DNA of 64,000 bases from Acidobacteria subdivision 2 bacterium RH1 MAG20 (GTDB taxonomy: Bacteria; Acidobacteriota; Terriglobia; Terriglobales; Acidobacteriaceae), in the NCBI GenBank assembly GCA_002197545.1, contig NFUO01000738.1, forward strand, positions 1-64,000, read 5' to 3'. The translations under genes and the position numbers were made by a program. Under the pieces are notes generated by a model. It was given only the letters and a program-made list of their open reading frames with translations, did no database searches and was not told where the DNA came from. Shown piece by piece: positions 7,770 through 14,964 of the stretch. Within the stretch, counting starts at the first letter, position 1, and each line of letters begins with the position of its first letter.

Positions 7770-8597
7770 ATGACGACGCGCCGCAAAAAGACCGGACGAC
7801 CGCCATCCGATCCAGTGATGTCGAGCCTGTTCGACCATCGCTTTCGGCAACCCGACCTGTTGACCTGGGCCCTTACCCATCGTTCGCTCGCCTACGAAAT
7901 CAATCCGGAGACCTCGCCCGACCCCGGTTCCGACAACGAACAGCTTGAGTTTTTGGGAGATGCGGTCCTGGGCCTCGCCGTGGCGGAATCGCTCTTTAAG
8001 CGCTTCCCCCGGTCACGCGAAGGAGAGCTGACAAGGCTTCGCGCCTCGCTCGTCAGCCGCCGTCATCTCGGCGAGGTAGCCGCGCGCATCAACCTTGGAG
8101 ATCTGCTGAGGCTCGGCCGCGGCGAAGAACAAAGCGGCGGACGCCAGAAGCCGGCACTCCTTGCCAACACGATTGAGGCTGTCATTGCAGCCCTTTACCT
8201 TGATGGCGGCCTCGATGCGGCGCGAGCATTCATCGAAAAGCACATCATCGAGCCGGCGCTCCCCGATCTTCATCTTGCGCTCAAGGCTGGCGACACCTTC
8301 AGCGGCGCCATCGGCGACCACAAATCCGCCCTACAGGAGCATTTGCAAGCTACTGGAGCCGGCCAGCCCCAATATGTGCTCACCGCACAGAGCGGCCCTG
8401 ACCACCAGAAGCGCTTTCGCGTCGAAGTTCGCATCGAAGATAGTGAGGGTATCTCCGTCGCCCTCGCCGAATCGGAAGGGACGACCAAGAAACAGGCCCA
8501 GCAGGAGGCAGCCCGCATCGCCTTTGAACGTCTTCTCTCTGAGAAGCGTTCCAATGGGCACAACATCGATGTGGATGGCAACGAGGTACAGAAGTGA
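7770..8597 (+). CDS. rnc: Ribonuclease III
   Basis: 275 residues from the ATG at 7770 (an upstream TTG at 7758 is possible). The catalytic domain holds the signature NEQLEFLGDAVLGLAVAESL with its acidic metal ligands and the second acidic cluster ANTIEAVIAALYLDGG. A double-stranded RNA-binding domain follows at about residues 190-260 (DHKSALQEHLQ ... GTTKKQAQQEAARIAFERLL). The enzyme cuts double-stranded RNA in rRNA maturation and mRNA decay. It is slightly longer than usual (about 225) because of N- and C-terminal tails. The stop overlaps the lepB start, implying co-transcription. Confidence 0.95.
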   Translation: MTTRRKKTGRPPSDPVMSSLFDHRFRQPDLLTWALTHRSLAYEINPETSPDPGSDNEQLEFLGDAVLGLAVAESLFKRFPRSREGELTRLRASLVSRRHLGEVAARINLGDLLRLGRGEEQSGGRQKPALLANTIEAVIAALYLDGGLDAARAFIEKHIIEPALPDLHLALKAGDTFSGAIGDHKSALQEHLQATGAGQPQYVLTAQSGPDHQKRFRVEVRIEDSEGISVALAESEGTTKKQAQQEAARIAFERLLSEKRSNGHNIDVDGNEVQK

Positions 8598-9460
8598 GTC
8601 AGCCGGCCATCGCCAACCCGCCGCAGAACCACGCTCACGAGACTCCAGCTCTCGCCGAAGTCCAGCCTAGCGAAGCCGTGCCTGGCCCTCCTCCGGTCTC
8701 AGAAAATCCGCATCACTTGCACCATCACCCGGGAACGCTGCACGCCTTCCAGTCGTTGATGTACATCATCGTTATCGCAATCTTTATCATCGCTTTCTGC
8801 GTTCAGCCGTTCCGTATCCCCTCTGCTTCCATGGAACCCGCGCTGCTGGTCGGCGACTTCCTCCTGGTCAATAAGCAGAGCTCAACTCCCGGCGCATCCG
8901 ATTGGCTTCTTCCGGCGACGCATATTCGGCGCGGCGAGATCGTCGTCTTTCACTATCCCGTCAATCCCACCATGCACCTGGTCAAACGTGTCGTCGGCGT
9001 CCCTGGAGACCGCCTCAAGCTGCACAATGGCCACGTCTACATCAACGGCCAGCCTCTCTCCGAGCCATATGCGATGTACCTTCCAAGCCTTCCGGACAAC
9101 TATCGCGACAACTTTCCACGCCTGCAAAGCGCCGACCCCAACGTCGATTCGCGCTGGTGGATCAGAATGCACAATTTGATTGAGAACGGGGAACTGACCG
9201 TCCCCTCCGGCAACTACTTCGTTCTAGGCGACAATCGCAACGACAGCGAGGACAGCCGCTACTGGGGCTTCGTGCCTCGCGACGCCATCGTCGGCCAGCC
9301 CTTCCTCATCTACTTCTCGCTCCAGCAGCACAGTGGCAACGGCGAAATCGCGCTATCCCGGTCACCCAACCCGATGATCCTGCACCGCCATCGCCCGACC
9401 GCCATCGAAGCCATCGCCGACTTTGCCCGTTGGGACCGGACCCTCCAGATCGTGAAATAA
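8594..9460 (+). CDS. lepB: Signal peptidase I
   Basis: 288 residues from a GTG that overlaps the rnc stop (GTGA). A histidine/proline-rich cytoplasmic tail of about 50 residues leads into one membrane segment (MYIIVIAIFIIAFCV). Then come the catalytic serine box RIPSASMEP (S79), the lysine box HLVKRVVGVPGD (K131) and the C-terminal GDNRNDSEDSRYWGFV box. The enzyme cleaves signal peptides from exported proteins at the outer face of the inner membrane. A second, different signal peptidase is encoded at 18630-19433. The gap to rlmB is interrupted by a transposon. Confidence 0.95.
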   Translation: MSQPAIANPPQNHAHETPALAEVQPSEAVPGPPPVSENPHHLHHHPGTLHAFQSLMYIIVIAIFIIAFCVQPFRIPSASMEPALLVGDFLLVNKQSSTPGASDWLLPATHIRRGEIVVFHYPVNPTMHLVKRVVGVPGDRLKLHNGHVYINGQPLSEPYAMYLPSLPDNYRDNFPRLQSADPNVDSRWWIRMHNLIENGELTVPSGNYFVLGDNRNDSEDSRYWGFVPRDAIVGQPFLIYFSLQQHSGNGEIALSRSPNPMILHRHRPTAIEAIADFARWDRTLQIVK

Positions 9461-9558
9461 CTCCTCCGCATTTCGTTTTACTGCCACCAATCTTACAAAA
9501 CACCAGCAAAAAACGTCTGTCAAGTCCTAAAACAATCTAACTCAAACAAGACAAACCA

Positions 9559-9566
9559 AATAGACA
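9559..9566. repeat. Left target-site duplication AATAGACA
   Basis: AATAGACA directly precedes the left inverted repeat and is repeated exactly after the right one. Confidence 0.9.
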
Positions 9567-9590
9567 GGTGACAACTTACTTGACTCAACA
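9567..9590 (+). repeat. Left terminal inverted repeat
   Basis: It begins GGTGACAACTTACTTGACTC and matches the reverse complement of 13910-13933 at 20 of 24 positions. It also overlaps a separate local palindrome, CTTGACTC/GAGTCAAG at 9579-9601, which may be a transposase or promoter site. Confidence 0.9.
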
Positions 9591-9664
9591 ATCGAGTCAA
9601 GCAATTCTTGCGCCAATCGGGCCGCATCTGTCCAGAAAATGGACGGCCTGAGATGAAGACACAA

Positions 9665-10453
9665 CTAATTGAAGCTCAGAACAATGCTCTGAACAAGATC
9701 CGTCAGTTCCGAGAGTGTTTCGGTAAGAAGATTACCCGCGAAAATCTCCGACTCTCCGAACGCTATGTCGAAGGTGAGATTTATGCGCTTGTTTGTTTCA
9801 TGGTTCCCGGCAACCGCGTACATCATTGCGCCCTTTTTCATAGGGGAGAGGGGCTTCGGTGCCGGAAGATAAACGACCTGCTTGGGGAGGGCACCTGGGG
9901 AGAGTTTGATAAATCCCTTGAAAGCTTCTTCTATCCAAGCGGCATCCAGATCAAATCCCATCTTGGTAACGATAGTTGCGGTAGTCGTCAACAAACGATG
10001 CTTGTCAGCAATGTCAAGTCTGTGGAGTTTCCACAGACGATCATCCCCTCCCAAGTAAGGCTTGAAAGCGTCTATTCGATCTTTAGCCGATTGGGGCATA
10101 CCGTCTGTTTTTCTGACAGATTCGGTTCCGTATTCCTTCAAACTCTTGCAGATCGGGAAGTAGATGTGAACGCCGGATTTCCTTTCCAACTTAGGAACCA
10201 AACTGTAGGCGAGGTAGTCCAAGGCGGTTCTGAGACAGTGTGCGGCATCTCCAGCCAGCAACGGGATGCGGATAGGAATTGCGCCACATTCATCCAAGAA
10301 ATAAGCAGTGGCACCGTGTTCGACGTAATACTCGGGCGTGACTGTATATGGGTCGAGAGCAAGGAAAGCAGTCTTTTCCCTGTCGAGATCACGGATGTGC
10401 TCTTTGGCCCGTTCAATTTTTGCGAGTGCTCCAGTCAGATCGGGCATTGCCAT
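9665..10453 (-). CDS. Uncharacterised passenger protein, 262 residues
   Basis: No signal peptide or membrane segment is seen. The N-terminus is helical and charged (KIERAKEHIRDLDREKTAFL). The most recognisable part is LLAGDAAHCLRTALDYLAYS near residue 65; GDxxHxLRxALDxL motifs of this kind occur in a widespread family of bacterial proteins of unknown function, and I cannot assign an activity. The C-terminus is ETLSELTDLVQSIVLSF. The gene lies just inside the left end of the transposon and is divergent from the ATPase gene, so the two need not be co-transcribed. Confidence 0.7.
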   Translation of the reverse strand: MAMPDLTGALAKIERAKEHIRDLDREKTAFLALDPYTVTPEYYVEHGATAYFLDECGAIPIRIPLLAGDAAHCLRTALDYLAYSLVPKLERKSGVHIYFPICKSLKEYGTESVRKTDGMPQSAKDRIDAFKPYLGGDDRLWKLHRLDIADKHRLLTTTATIVTKMGFDLDAAWIEEAFKGFIKLSPGALPKQVVYLPAPKPLSPMKKGAMMYAVAGNHETNKRINLTFDIAFGESEIFAGNLLTETLSELTDLVQSIVLSFN

Positions 10454-10574
10454 GAAGACAATCTACAACACCCATCTCAAGGGAGAGCACAATGACATTG
10501 AAAAGTCCAATAATGCAGCATAATTTTGACTGTATAGATGTGGTCTGCGACCATCGTATCTCTGGCGGTGCACA

Positions 10575-12761
10575 GTGATTGCACCCCAATTGAGGCTATT
10601 GATGAACCGCGTCCAGATCGACCTAGAGTACTGCTACGGGATAAAAAAACTCACCACCACGTTTGATTTCTCCAACAAGTCCGTCGTAGTGCTGTATGCC
10701 CAGAACGGGGTCATGAAAACCTCTCTGGCTGAAACGTTTTTGGACTTGTCAAAAGGTAAACGACCGTCTGACCGCATTGTGCCGTCGCACACGACAATCT
10801 GTACCGTGTTGGATGAGAATGGCACTTCAATTGCGCCGGAAAGCATATTCGTTATACGCCCGCTTGATGAGGAATTCCGGCCAGGTGAACAAGTGTCCAC
10901 ACTATTGGTCAACATGGAACTATCGCGTGAGTACAGTCAACTTCTAAGTGATAGAGATACAGCCAAAAATGCACTGCTTGACGCTGTGAGGAAGACTTCT
11001 AAATCGAAGCGGCCTTTAGAGCAAGAGATTTCAACGGTGATTACTCGACGGGAAAATGAGTTCTTTCCTGCCATTGTACGAATTCGAGAAGAACTGCGGG
11101 ATCAGAGTGACACCCCTTTCGTAGATGTCGAATATGACAAACTTTTTGATCAAAAAGGACTGGATGCTCTCGCAGGTAAAGACGTTGCAAATGAGATCGA
11201 CACTTATGTCGATCAATACAACAGACTTTTGGCACAATCGCTCTATTTTAAGAAGGGCACGTTCGACTATTACAACGCTGGAAAGATAGCTAAAGCCCTT
11301 GCTGACAACGGATTTTTCACTGCCGCACATTCTCTAAACCTGAATGCACACACGAATAGGGAGATAAAGTCCGTCAAGGATTTGGAAGCTGTTGTGGATG
11401 AGGAAAAAGCCCTCATTTTGGCCGACAAGACACTCAAAGCTGCGTTTGATAAGGTAGCCAAGGTATTGGGCAAGAATGAGGGTCTCCGAGAGTTTGAGTC
11501 CTACCTGTTGAATCACGAAGATTACCTGTCTCAATTAGGAGATGTGGAAACCTTCAAAGAGAAGGTCCTGAAGTCTTATCTGAAAGATCACTATGGTTTG
11601 TACGAAGACTTACTGAGCAAGCACGATAAGGTAGCGGCGCGAGAGAAAGCAATCAGGCAGGAGGCTATAAGTCAAACAACCTTGTGGAGCCAGCTTATTG
11701 ACACCTTCAACTCTCGCTTCTTTGTGCCCTTCAGACTCGTGATTGAGAATCAGGCTGAAGTGATGCTGGAGCGAGAGGGTATAAAACTTGGCTTCATCTA
11801 TAAGGATGACGGGGTTGACGTGCCTATAGAAGAGAAGTCTCTTTTGAAGTGCCTGAGCCAAGGAGAGAAGCGTGCTTTCTATATTCTCCAAGTTCTTTTT
11901 GAGGTAAGTATCAGGAGAAAGAAGGCTCTCGAAACGCTGCTCGTGATTGACGACATCGCGGATTCATTTGACTATCAGAACAAGTACGCCATCCTTCACT
12001 ACCTGCTTGAATTGAGTCACGATCCCCTTTTCAAGCAGGTAATCATGACTCATAACTTCGATTTCTTCAGGTCTACCATCGGTAGAGTCGGGGTTAGGAA
12101 TAATGCTTTTATAGTCTCCAGAGGAAGTAGGGGTCTCTCACTAAAGTCACCTGAAGGAATCAATAATCCGTTTGTAAACATATGGAAAGCTAAATTTTTC
12201 CAGGATGACATTGTCAAGATCGCAAGCATTTGTTTCCTGCGAAACCTTATCGAATACACAAAAGGAACAACAGACGAGAAGTACAAAACCCTGACATCAC
12301 TTCTCCACTGGAAGACAGATTCCCAAACTATAACCGTCAGACAATTGGACGACATATACAGCAACGTATGTTTAGAGACAGGATCATCTCCCAATCCTGA
12401 AAGATCCGTAATAGATGTCATGTTGGGCGCAGCCGAGGTTGTCTCTACCAGTAGCTCCGACGCGGGCTTAGAAGAGAAAATCTTACTGTCCATCGCATCT
12501 AGGATTGTGGCTGAGCGATACATGATCAAAGAAATCAACGATCTTGCATATGTAAAGGCCATTAAGAAAGATCAGACGGCAGTTTTGATATCAAAATATA
12601 GACAGCTATTCTCATCCAGCACATCAATGCGTACCCTTGATCGGGTTGCGCTGATGACCTCCGAGAACATTCATCTGAACTCATTCATGTTCGAGCCAAT
12701 CATGGATATGTCTGACCAGCATTTGCGAGATCTCTACATCGCGGTATCGGCTCTGAACTAG
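10575..12761 (+). CDS. AAA/ABC-like ATPase with atypical Walker A (transposon cargo)
   Basis: 728 residues from the GTG at 10575; an ATG at 10602 behind TTGAGG is an equally good start. The P-loop reads YAQNGVMKTSL (residues 41-51): Lys and Thr are kept, but both outer glycines of GxxxxGKT are replaced by Ala and Met. Near residue 427 stands an ABC-type signature LSQGEKRAFYILQ, then Walker B LLVIDDIADSFD (D459, D460) and a switch histidine in VIMTHNFDFF (H493). This is the arrangement of SMC/RloC-like AAA_13 ATPases, here with only a moderate helical insert. The last 200 residues have no recognised fold and could hold an effector. A role in phage defence or element maintenance is speculation. 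Confidence 0.85.
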   Translation: MIAPQLRLLMNRVQIDLEYCYGIKKLTTTFDFSNKSVVVLYAQNGVMKTSLAETFLDLSKGKRPSDRIVPSHTTICTVLDENGTSIAPESIFVIRPLDEEFRPGEQVSTLLVNMELSREYSQLLSDRDTAKNALLDAVRKTSKSKRPLEQEISTVITRRENEFFPAIVRIREELRDQSDTPFVDVEYDKLFDQKGLDALAGKDVANEIDTYVDQYNRLLAQSLYFKKGTFDYYNAGKIAKALADNGFFTAAHSLNLNAHTNREIKSVKDLEAVVDEEKALILADKTLKAAFDKVAKVLGKNEGLREFESYLLNHEDYLSQLGDVETFKEKVLKSYLKDHYGLYEDLLSKHDKVAAREKAIRQEAISQTTLWSQLIDTFNSRFFVPFRLVIENQAEVMLEREGIKLGFIYKDDGVDVPIEEKSLLKCLSQGEKRAFYILQVLFEVSIRRKKALETLLVIDDIADSFDYQNKYAILHYLLELSHDPLFKQVIMTHNFDFFRSTIGRVGVRNNAFIVSRGSRGLSLKSPEGINNPFVNIWKAKFFQDDIVKIASICFLRNLIEYTKGTTDEKYKTLTSLLHWKTDSQTITVRQLDDIYSNVCLETGSSPNPERSVIDVMLGAAEVVSTSSSDAGLEEKILLSIASRIVAERYMIKEINDLAYVKAIKKDQTAVLISKYRQLFSSSTSMRTLDRVALMTSENIHLNSFMFEPIMDMSDQHLRDLYIAVSALN

Positions 12762-12773
12762 GAGGAATTTAGC

Positions 12774-12932
12774 ATGAGCAAACCATCAGAGGAATTTGAA
12801 AAGTTTGATAAAGCTATGGACAAGATTATGTCCGTATCCAAGGCTGAGTTGGATAGGAGACTTGCAGCGGCCAAAAAAGCTAAGACGGGTAAAAGATACC
12901 CAAAATCTAAGGAACCAAAAACCGAGCGTTAG
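12774..12932 (+). CDS. Small charged protein, 52 residues, coupled to the ATPase
   Basis: Starts with ATG 13 bp after the ATPase stop, behind a strong AGGAGG. The sequence begins MSKPSEEFEKFDKAMDKIM and is followed by VSKAELDRRLAAAKKAK with a lysine-rich tail, predicted as one long helix and a basic end. Its stop overlaps by 4 bp the stop of the convergent transposase. The spacing indicates an operon with the ATPase. A similar-sized helical basic protein sits next to the transposase of the second element (58379-58552). Function unknown; an antitoxin- or adaptor-like partner is one possibility. Confidence 0.7.
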   Translation: MSKPSEEFEKFDKAMDKIMSVSKAELDRRLAAAKKAKTGKRYPKSKEPKTER

Positions 12933-13885
12933 AAAGAGACATCTGTCTTGCCAGTCAGTTGCTTGTAAGTAAGCCGTTTTCCAAAAGTCTGCTCTACACA
13001 GAGACCAAATCTCTCACCGTCGTTCATACCCTTGCGGTTGTTGTAACGGAATACCTGCTCGGTCACGTACTTGTCCAGATGAACTGGATCAACTGAGATG
13101 TAGGTTCCAGTCAGGCCACGCTTCAATAGACTCCAGAAGTTCTCAATGCCATTGGTATGGATGTGTGCTCGTACATAACCTTCAACGTGATTGATGACCT
13201 CATGGTAATAAGTGTCAGCAGCGATGAAGGGATAGGTAGAGTGCTCGTCTGTGATGATGTGAGCACCTGCCGCCACGTTCTCAAGAATCGTGGGCTGCAT
13301 GGTGGGCTTGCGACGATCTGCAACAGTGTTAGCGCGAACCTTTCCACCACGCTCTAGCATCCCTAGAACTATGGCCTTGTTGCCACCACCCTGATATGAA
13401 GCAGATGGCTTGCGTTTGCCCTTGTGAATGTTCTTCACCTTGCCACCAACAAACGTCTCATCAATCTCTACTGGACCGCTGTAGCCCAACTTAAAGTCTC
13501 CGCTGTCATCCATCGCGGTACGGATACGATGCAGCATGAACCAAGCAGATTTTTGTGTGACACCGATGGAACGGGCGACTTCATAGCTAGAAATACCGTT
13601 TTTGCAGTTGTTAAGCATCCAGGTTGCGGTCAGCCATTTGTCTAGGCTGATTGCACTGTCCTCATAGACACTTCCAACCTTTACGGAGAACTGAGACTTG
13701 GGATGACGAGTCTTGCACTGCCATACACGCCTAGACTGCATGTACTTCACTTCGCGGGAGCCACAGTTGGGGCAAATCACTCCATCCTTCCAACGCTTAG
13801 ATACCATGTAAGCTACACAATTATCAGGGTTTGAGAAGTAGACGATTGCTTCTTGTAGTGTTTTGAGTGTCTCTAGCGTGTCCAT
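12929..13885 (-). CDS. IS1595-family (ISXO2-like) transposase
   Basis: 318 residues. An N-terminal zinc-ribbon-like region (VICPNCGS at about 37-43, then WQCKTR) is followed by helix-turn-helix-like ISSYEVARSIGVTQKSAWFM. The DDE-type catalytic core has VEIDETFVGG (D142), HIITDEHSTY (D213) and HTNGIENFWSLLKRGL (N245/E248). These landmarks are diagnostic of the family. It reads inward from the right end, its ATG being 48 bp from the element boundary, and looks intact. Confidence 0.95.
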   Translation of the reverse strand: MDTLETLKTLQEAIVYFSNPDNCVAYMVSKRWKDGVICPNCGSREVKYMQSRRVWQCKTRHPKSQFSVKVGSVYEDSAISLDKWLTATWMLNNCKNGISSYEVARSIGVTQKSAWFMLHRIRTAMDDSGDFKLGYSGPVEIDETFVGGKVKNIHKGKRKPSASYQGGGNKAIVLGMLERGGKVRANTVADRRKPTMQPTILENVAAGAHIITDEHSTYPFIAADTYYHEVINHVEGYVRAHIHTNGIENFWSLLKRGLTGTYISVDPVHLDKYVTEQVFRYNNRKGMNDGERFGLCVEQTFGKRLTYKQLTGKTDVSF

Positions 13886-13909
13886 GAATCAAATGTATGC
13901 TCAATTGTC

Positions 13910-13933
13910 TGCTGAGTCAAGTATGTTATTACC
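13910..13933 (-). repeat. Right terminal inverted repeat
   Basis: Reverse complement begins GGTAATAACATACTTGACTC and pairs with 9567-9590; the four differences are at positions 4, 6, 10 and 22. Confidence 0.9.
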
Positions 13934-13941
13934 AATAGACA
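13934..13941. repeat. Right target-site duplication AATAGACA
   Basis: Exact copy of the 8 bases before the left end of the transposon. Confidence 0.9.
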
Positions 13942-13997
13942 TTGCAAAGGAGTTCCACTCTATCCTCTGGAATAGAAAATAGCATAGAAATAAACCC

Positions 13998-14030
13998 GGC
14001 CCGTCGGAAAGGTTGGGCCTAACTCTTTTA
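13998..14030 (+). terminator. Probable original lepB terminator, displaced by the transposon
   Basis: GGCCC (13998-14002) pairs with GGGCC (14015-14019), followed by TAACTCTTTTA. It lies just to the right of the transposon, so before insertion it would have stood about 160 bp after lepB. The stem is short and the T run broken. Confidence 0.4.
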
Positions 14031-14086
14031 GAAAGACGATTTTAGCCGTAACTCATCTGGAATGAATATTTTGCGGGCCGCTCTGC

Positions 14087-14119
14087 GGCGTAAATGGTTG
14101 AATCGAAATAATTTACGCC
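14087..14119 (+). promoter_or_regulatory. Stem-loop in the rlmB leader
   Basis: GGCGTAAAT (14087-14095) and ATTTACGCC (14111-14119) form a perfect 9-bp inverted repeat with a 15-base loop, 60 bp before the rlmB start. It could be an operator or a leader structure. Confidence 0.35.
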
Positions 14120-14178
14120 AAGATATCTCCAGGGGGTGACCTCTCCGAAAAGGAGAAAATCGAGCGGTAGACTTAGAC

Positions 14179-14964
14179 ATGGAAGTTCTTTACGGTCTTC
14201 ACCCGGTCGAGGAGGCCATCCGTTCCGGTTCGCGCCAGCTTGACCACGTAAGCGTTGCCCGTGAGCGCCGCGACGAGCGCCTCGAACGCCTCATCCATCT
14301 CTGCCGGACCGCAGGCATCCGCGTGTCGCTCGAACCCCGCGACCAACTCACACGGATTGCAAAGACAGACATGCATCAGGGCGTGCTGGCACTCGTCAAA
14401 GAGCGTCAGTTCCTCAGCATCGAAGACTTACTAACACCCAAGGAGGAAGGGCAGCACCGCTTCTTCCTCGCCCTCGACGGCATCGAAGACCCCCACAATC
14501 TCGGGGCTCTCCTCCGCACCGCCGACGGTGCCGGTGTAGACGGAGTCGTCCTTCCCGAGCGCCGCTCCGCTCCCGTCACCGCGACCGTAGCCAAGACCTC
14601 CGCCGGGGCCTCCGAGCACGTGCACATCGCCCGCGTCACCAACCTCGTTCGCGCCCTCGAACAGATGAAACAGAGGCACGTCTGGGTCCTCGGCCTCGAC
14701 GAGCGCGGAACGCCCGACTACACCGAGTTCGACTTCAAGACCGATTGCGTCCTCGTCCTCGGCCGCGAAGGCGCAGGGCTGCACGACCTGGTCAAGAAGA
14801 CCTGCGACCACCTCCTGCGCATCCCGATGGTCGGCCAGGTCTCCTCCCTGAACGTCTCTGTAGCCGGTGCCGTAGTGATGTATGAAGCGATGCGCCAACG
14901 GCGGCAGCCGACAGAAAATATCGCAAGAAAGCCAGAGAAAGCCCGCAAGGGATTAGGATCGTGA
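14179..14964 (+). CDS. rlmB: 23S rRNA 2'-O-ribose methyltransferase RlmB (TrmH/SpoU family)
   Basis: 261 residues. The N-terminal substrate domain begins EVLYGLHPVEEAIRSGSRQL. The knotted SPOUT domain shows motif 1 PHNLGALLRTADGAGVDGVV, motif 2 VLVLGREGAGL and motif 3 IPMVGQVSSLNVSVAGAVVM, with the catalytic Arg in motif 1. RlmB methylates G2251 of 23S rRNA using S-adenosylmethionine; other TrmH paralogues are possible but the length and N-terminus fit RlmB. The stop overlaps the next start (GTGA). Confidence 0.92.
   Translation: MEVLYGLHPVEEAIRSGSRQLDHVSVARERRDERLERLIHLCRTAGIRVSLEPRDQLTRIAKTDMHQGVLALVKERQFLSIEDLLTPKEEGQHRFFLALDGIEDPHNLGALLRTADGAGVDGVVLPERRSAPVTATVAKTSAGASEHVHIARVTNLVRALEQMKQRHVWVLGLDERGTPDYTEFDFKTDCVLVLGREGAGLHDLVKKTCDHLLRIPMVGQVSSLNVSVAGAVVMYEAMRQRRQPTENIARKPEKARKGLGS

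Larger units (their letters stand above)
9567..13933. mobile_element. IS1595-family transposon with passenger genes
   Basis: The element is defined by imperfect 24-bp terminal inverted repeats at 9567-9590 and 13910-13933 (20 of 24 positions identical, core TACTTGACTCA). An exact 8-bp target duplication AATAGACA flanks it at 9559-9566 and 13934-13941. It is 4367 bp and holds an IS1595-type transposase near the right end, plus three passenger genes: a 262-residue protein, a 728-residue AAA/ABC-like ATPase and a 52-residue protein. Eight-base duplications and passenger genes are known for this family. It sits between lepB and rlmB. The intact duplication and open frames point to a fairly recent insertion. 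Confidence 0.92.
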
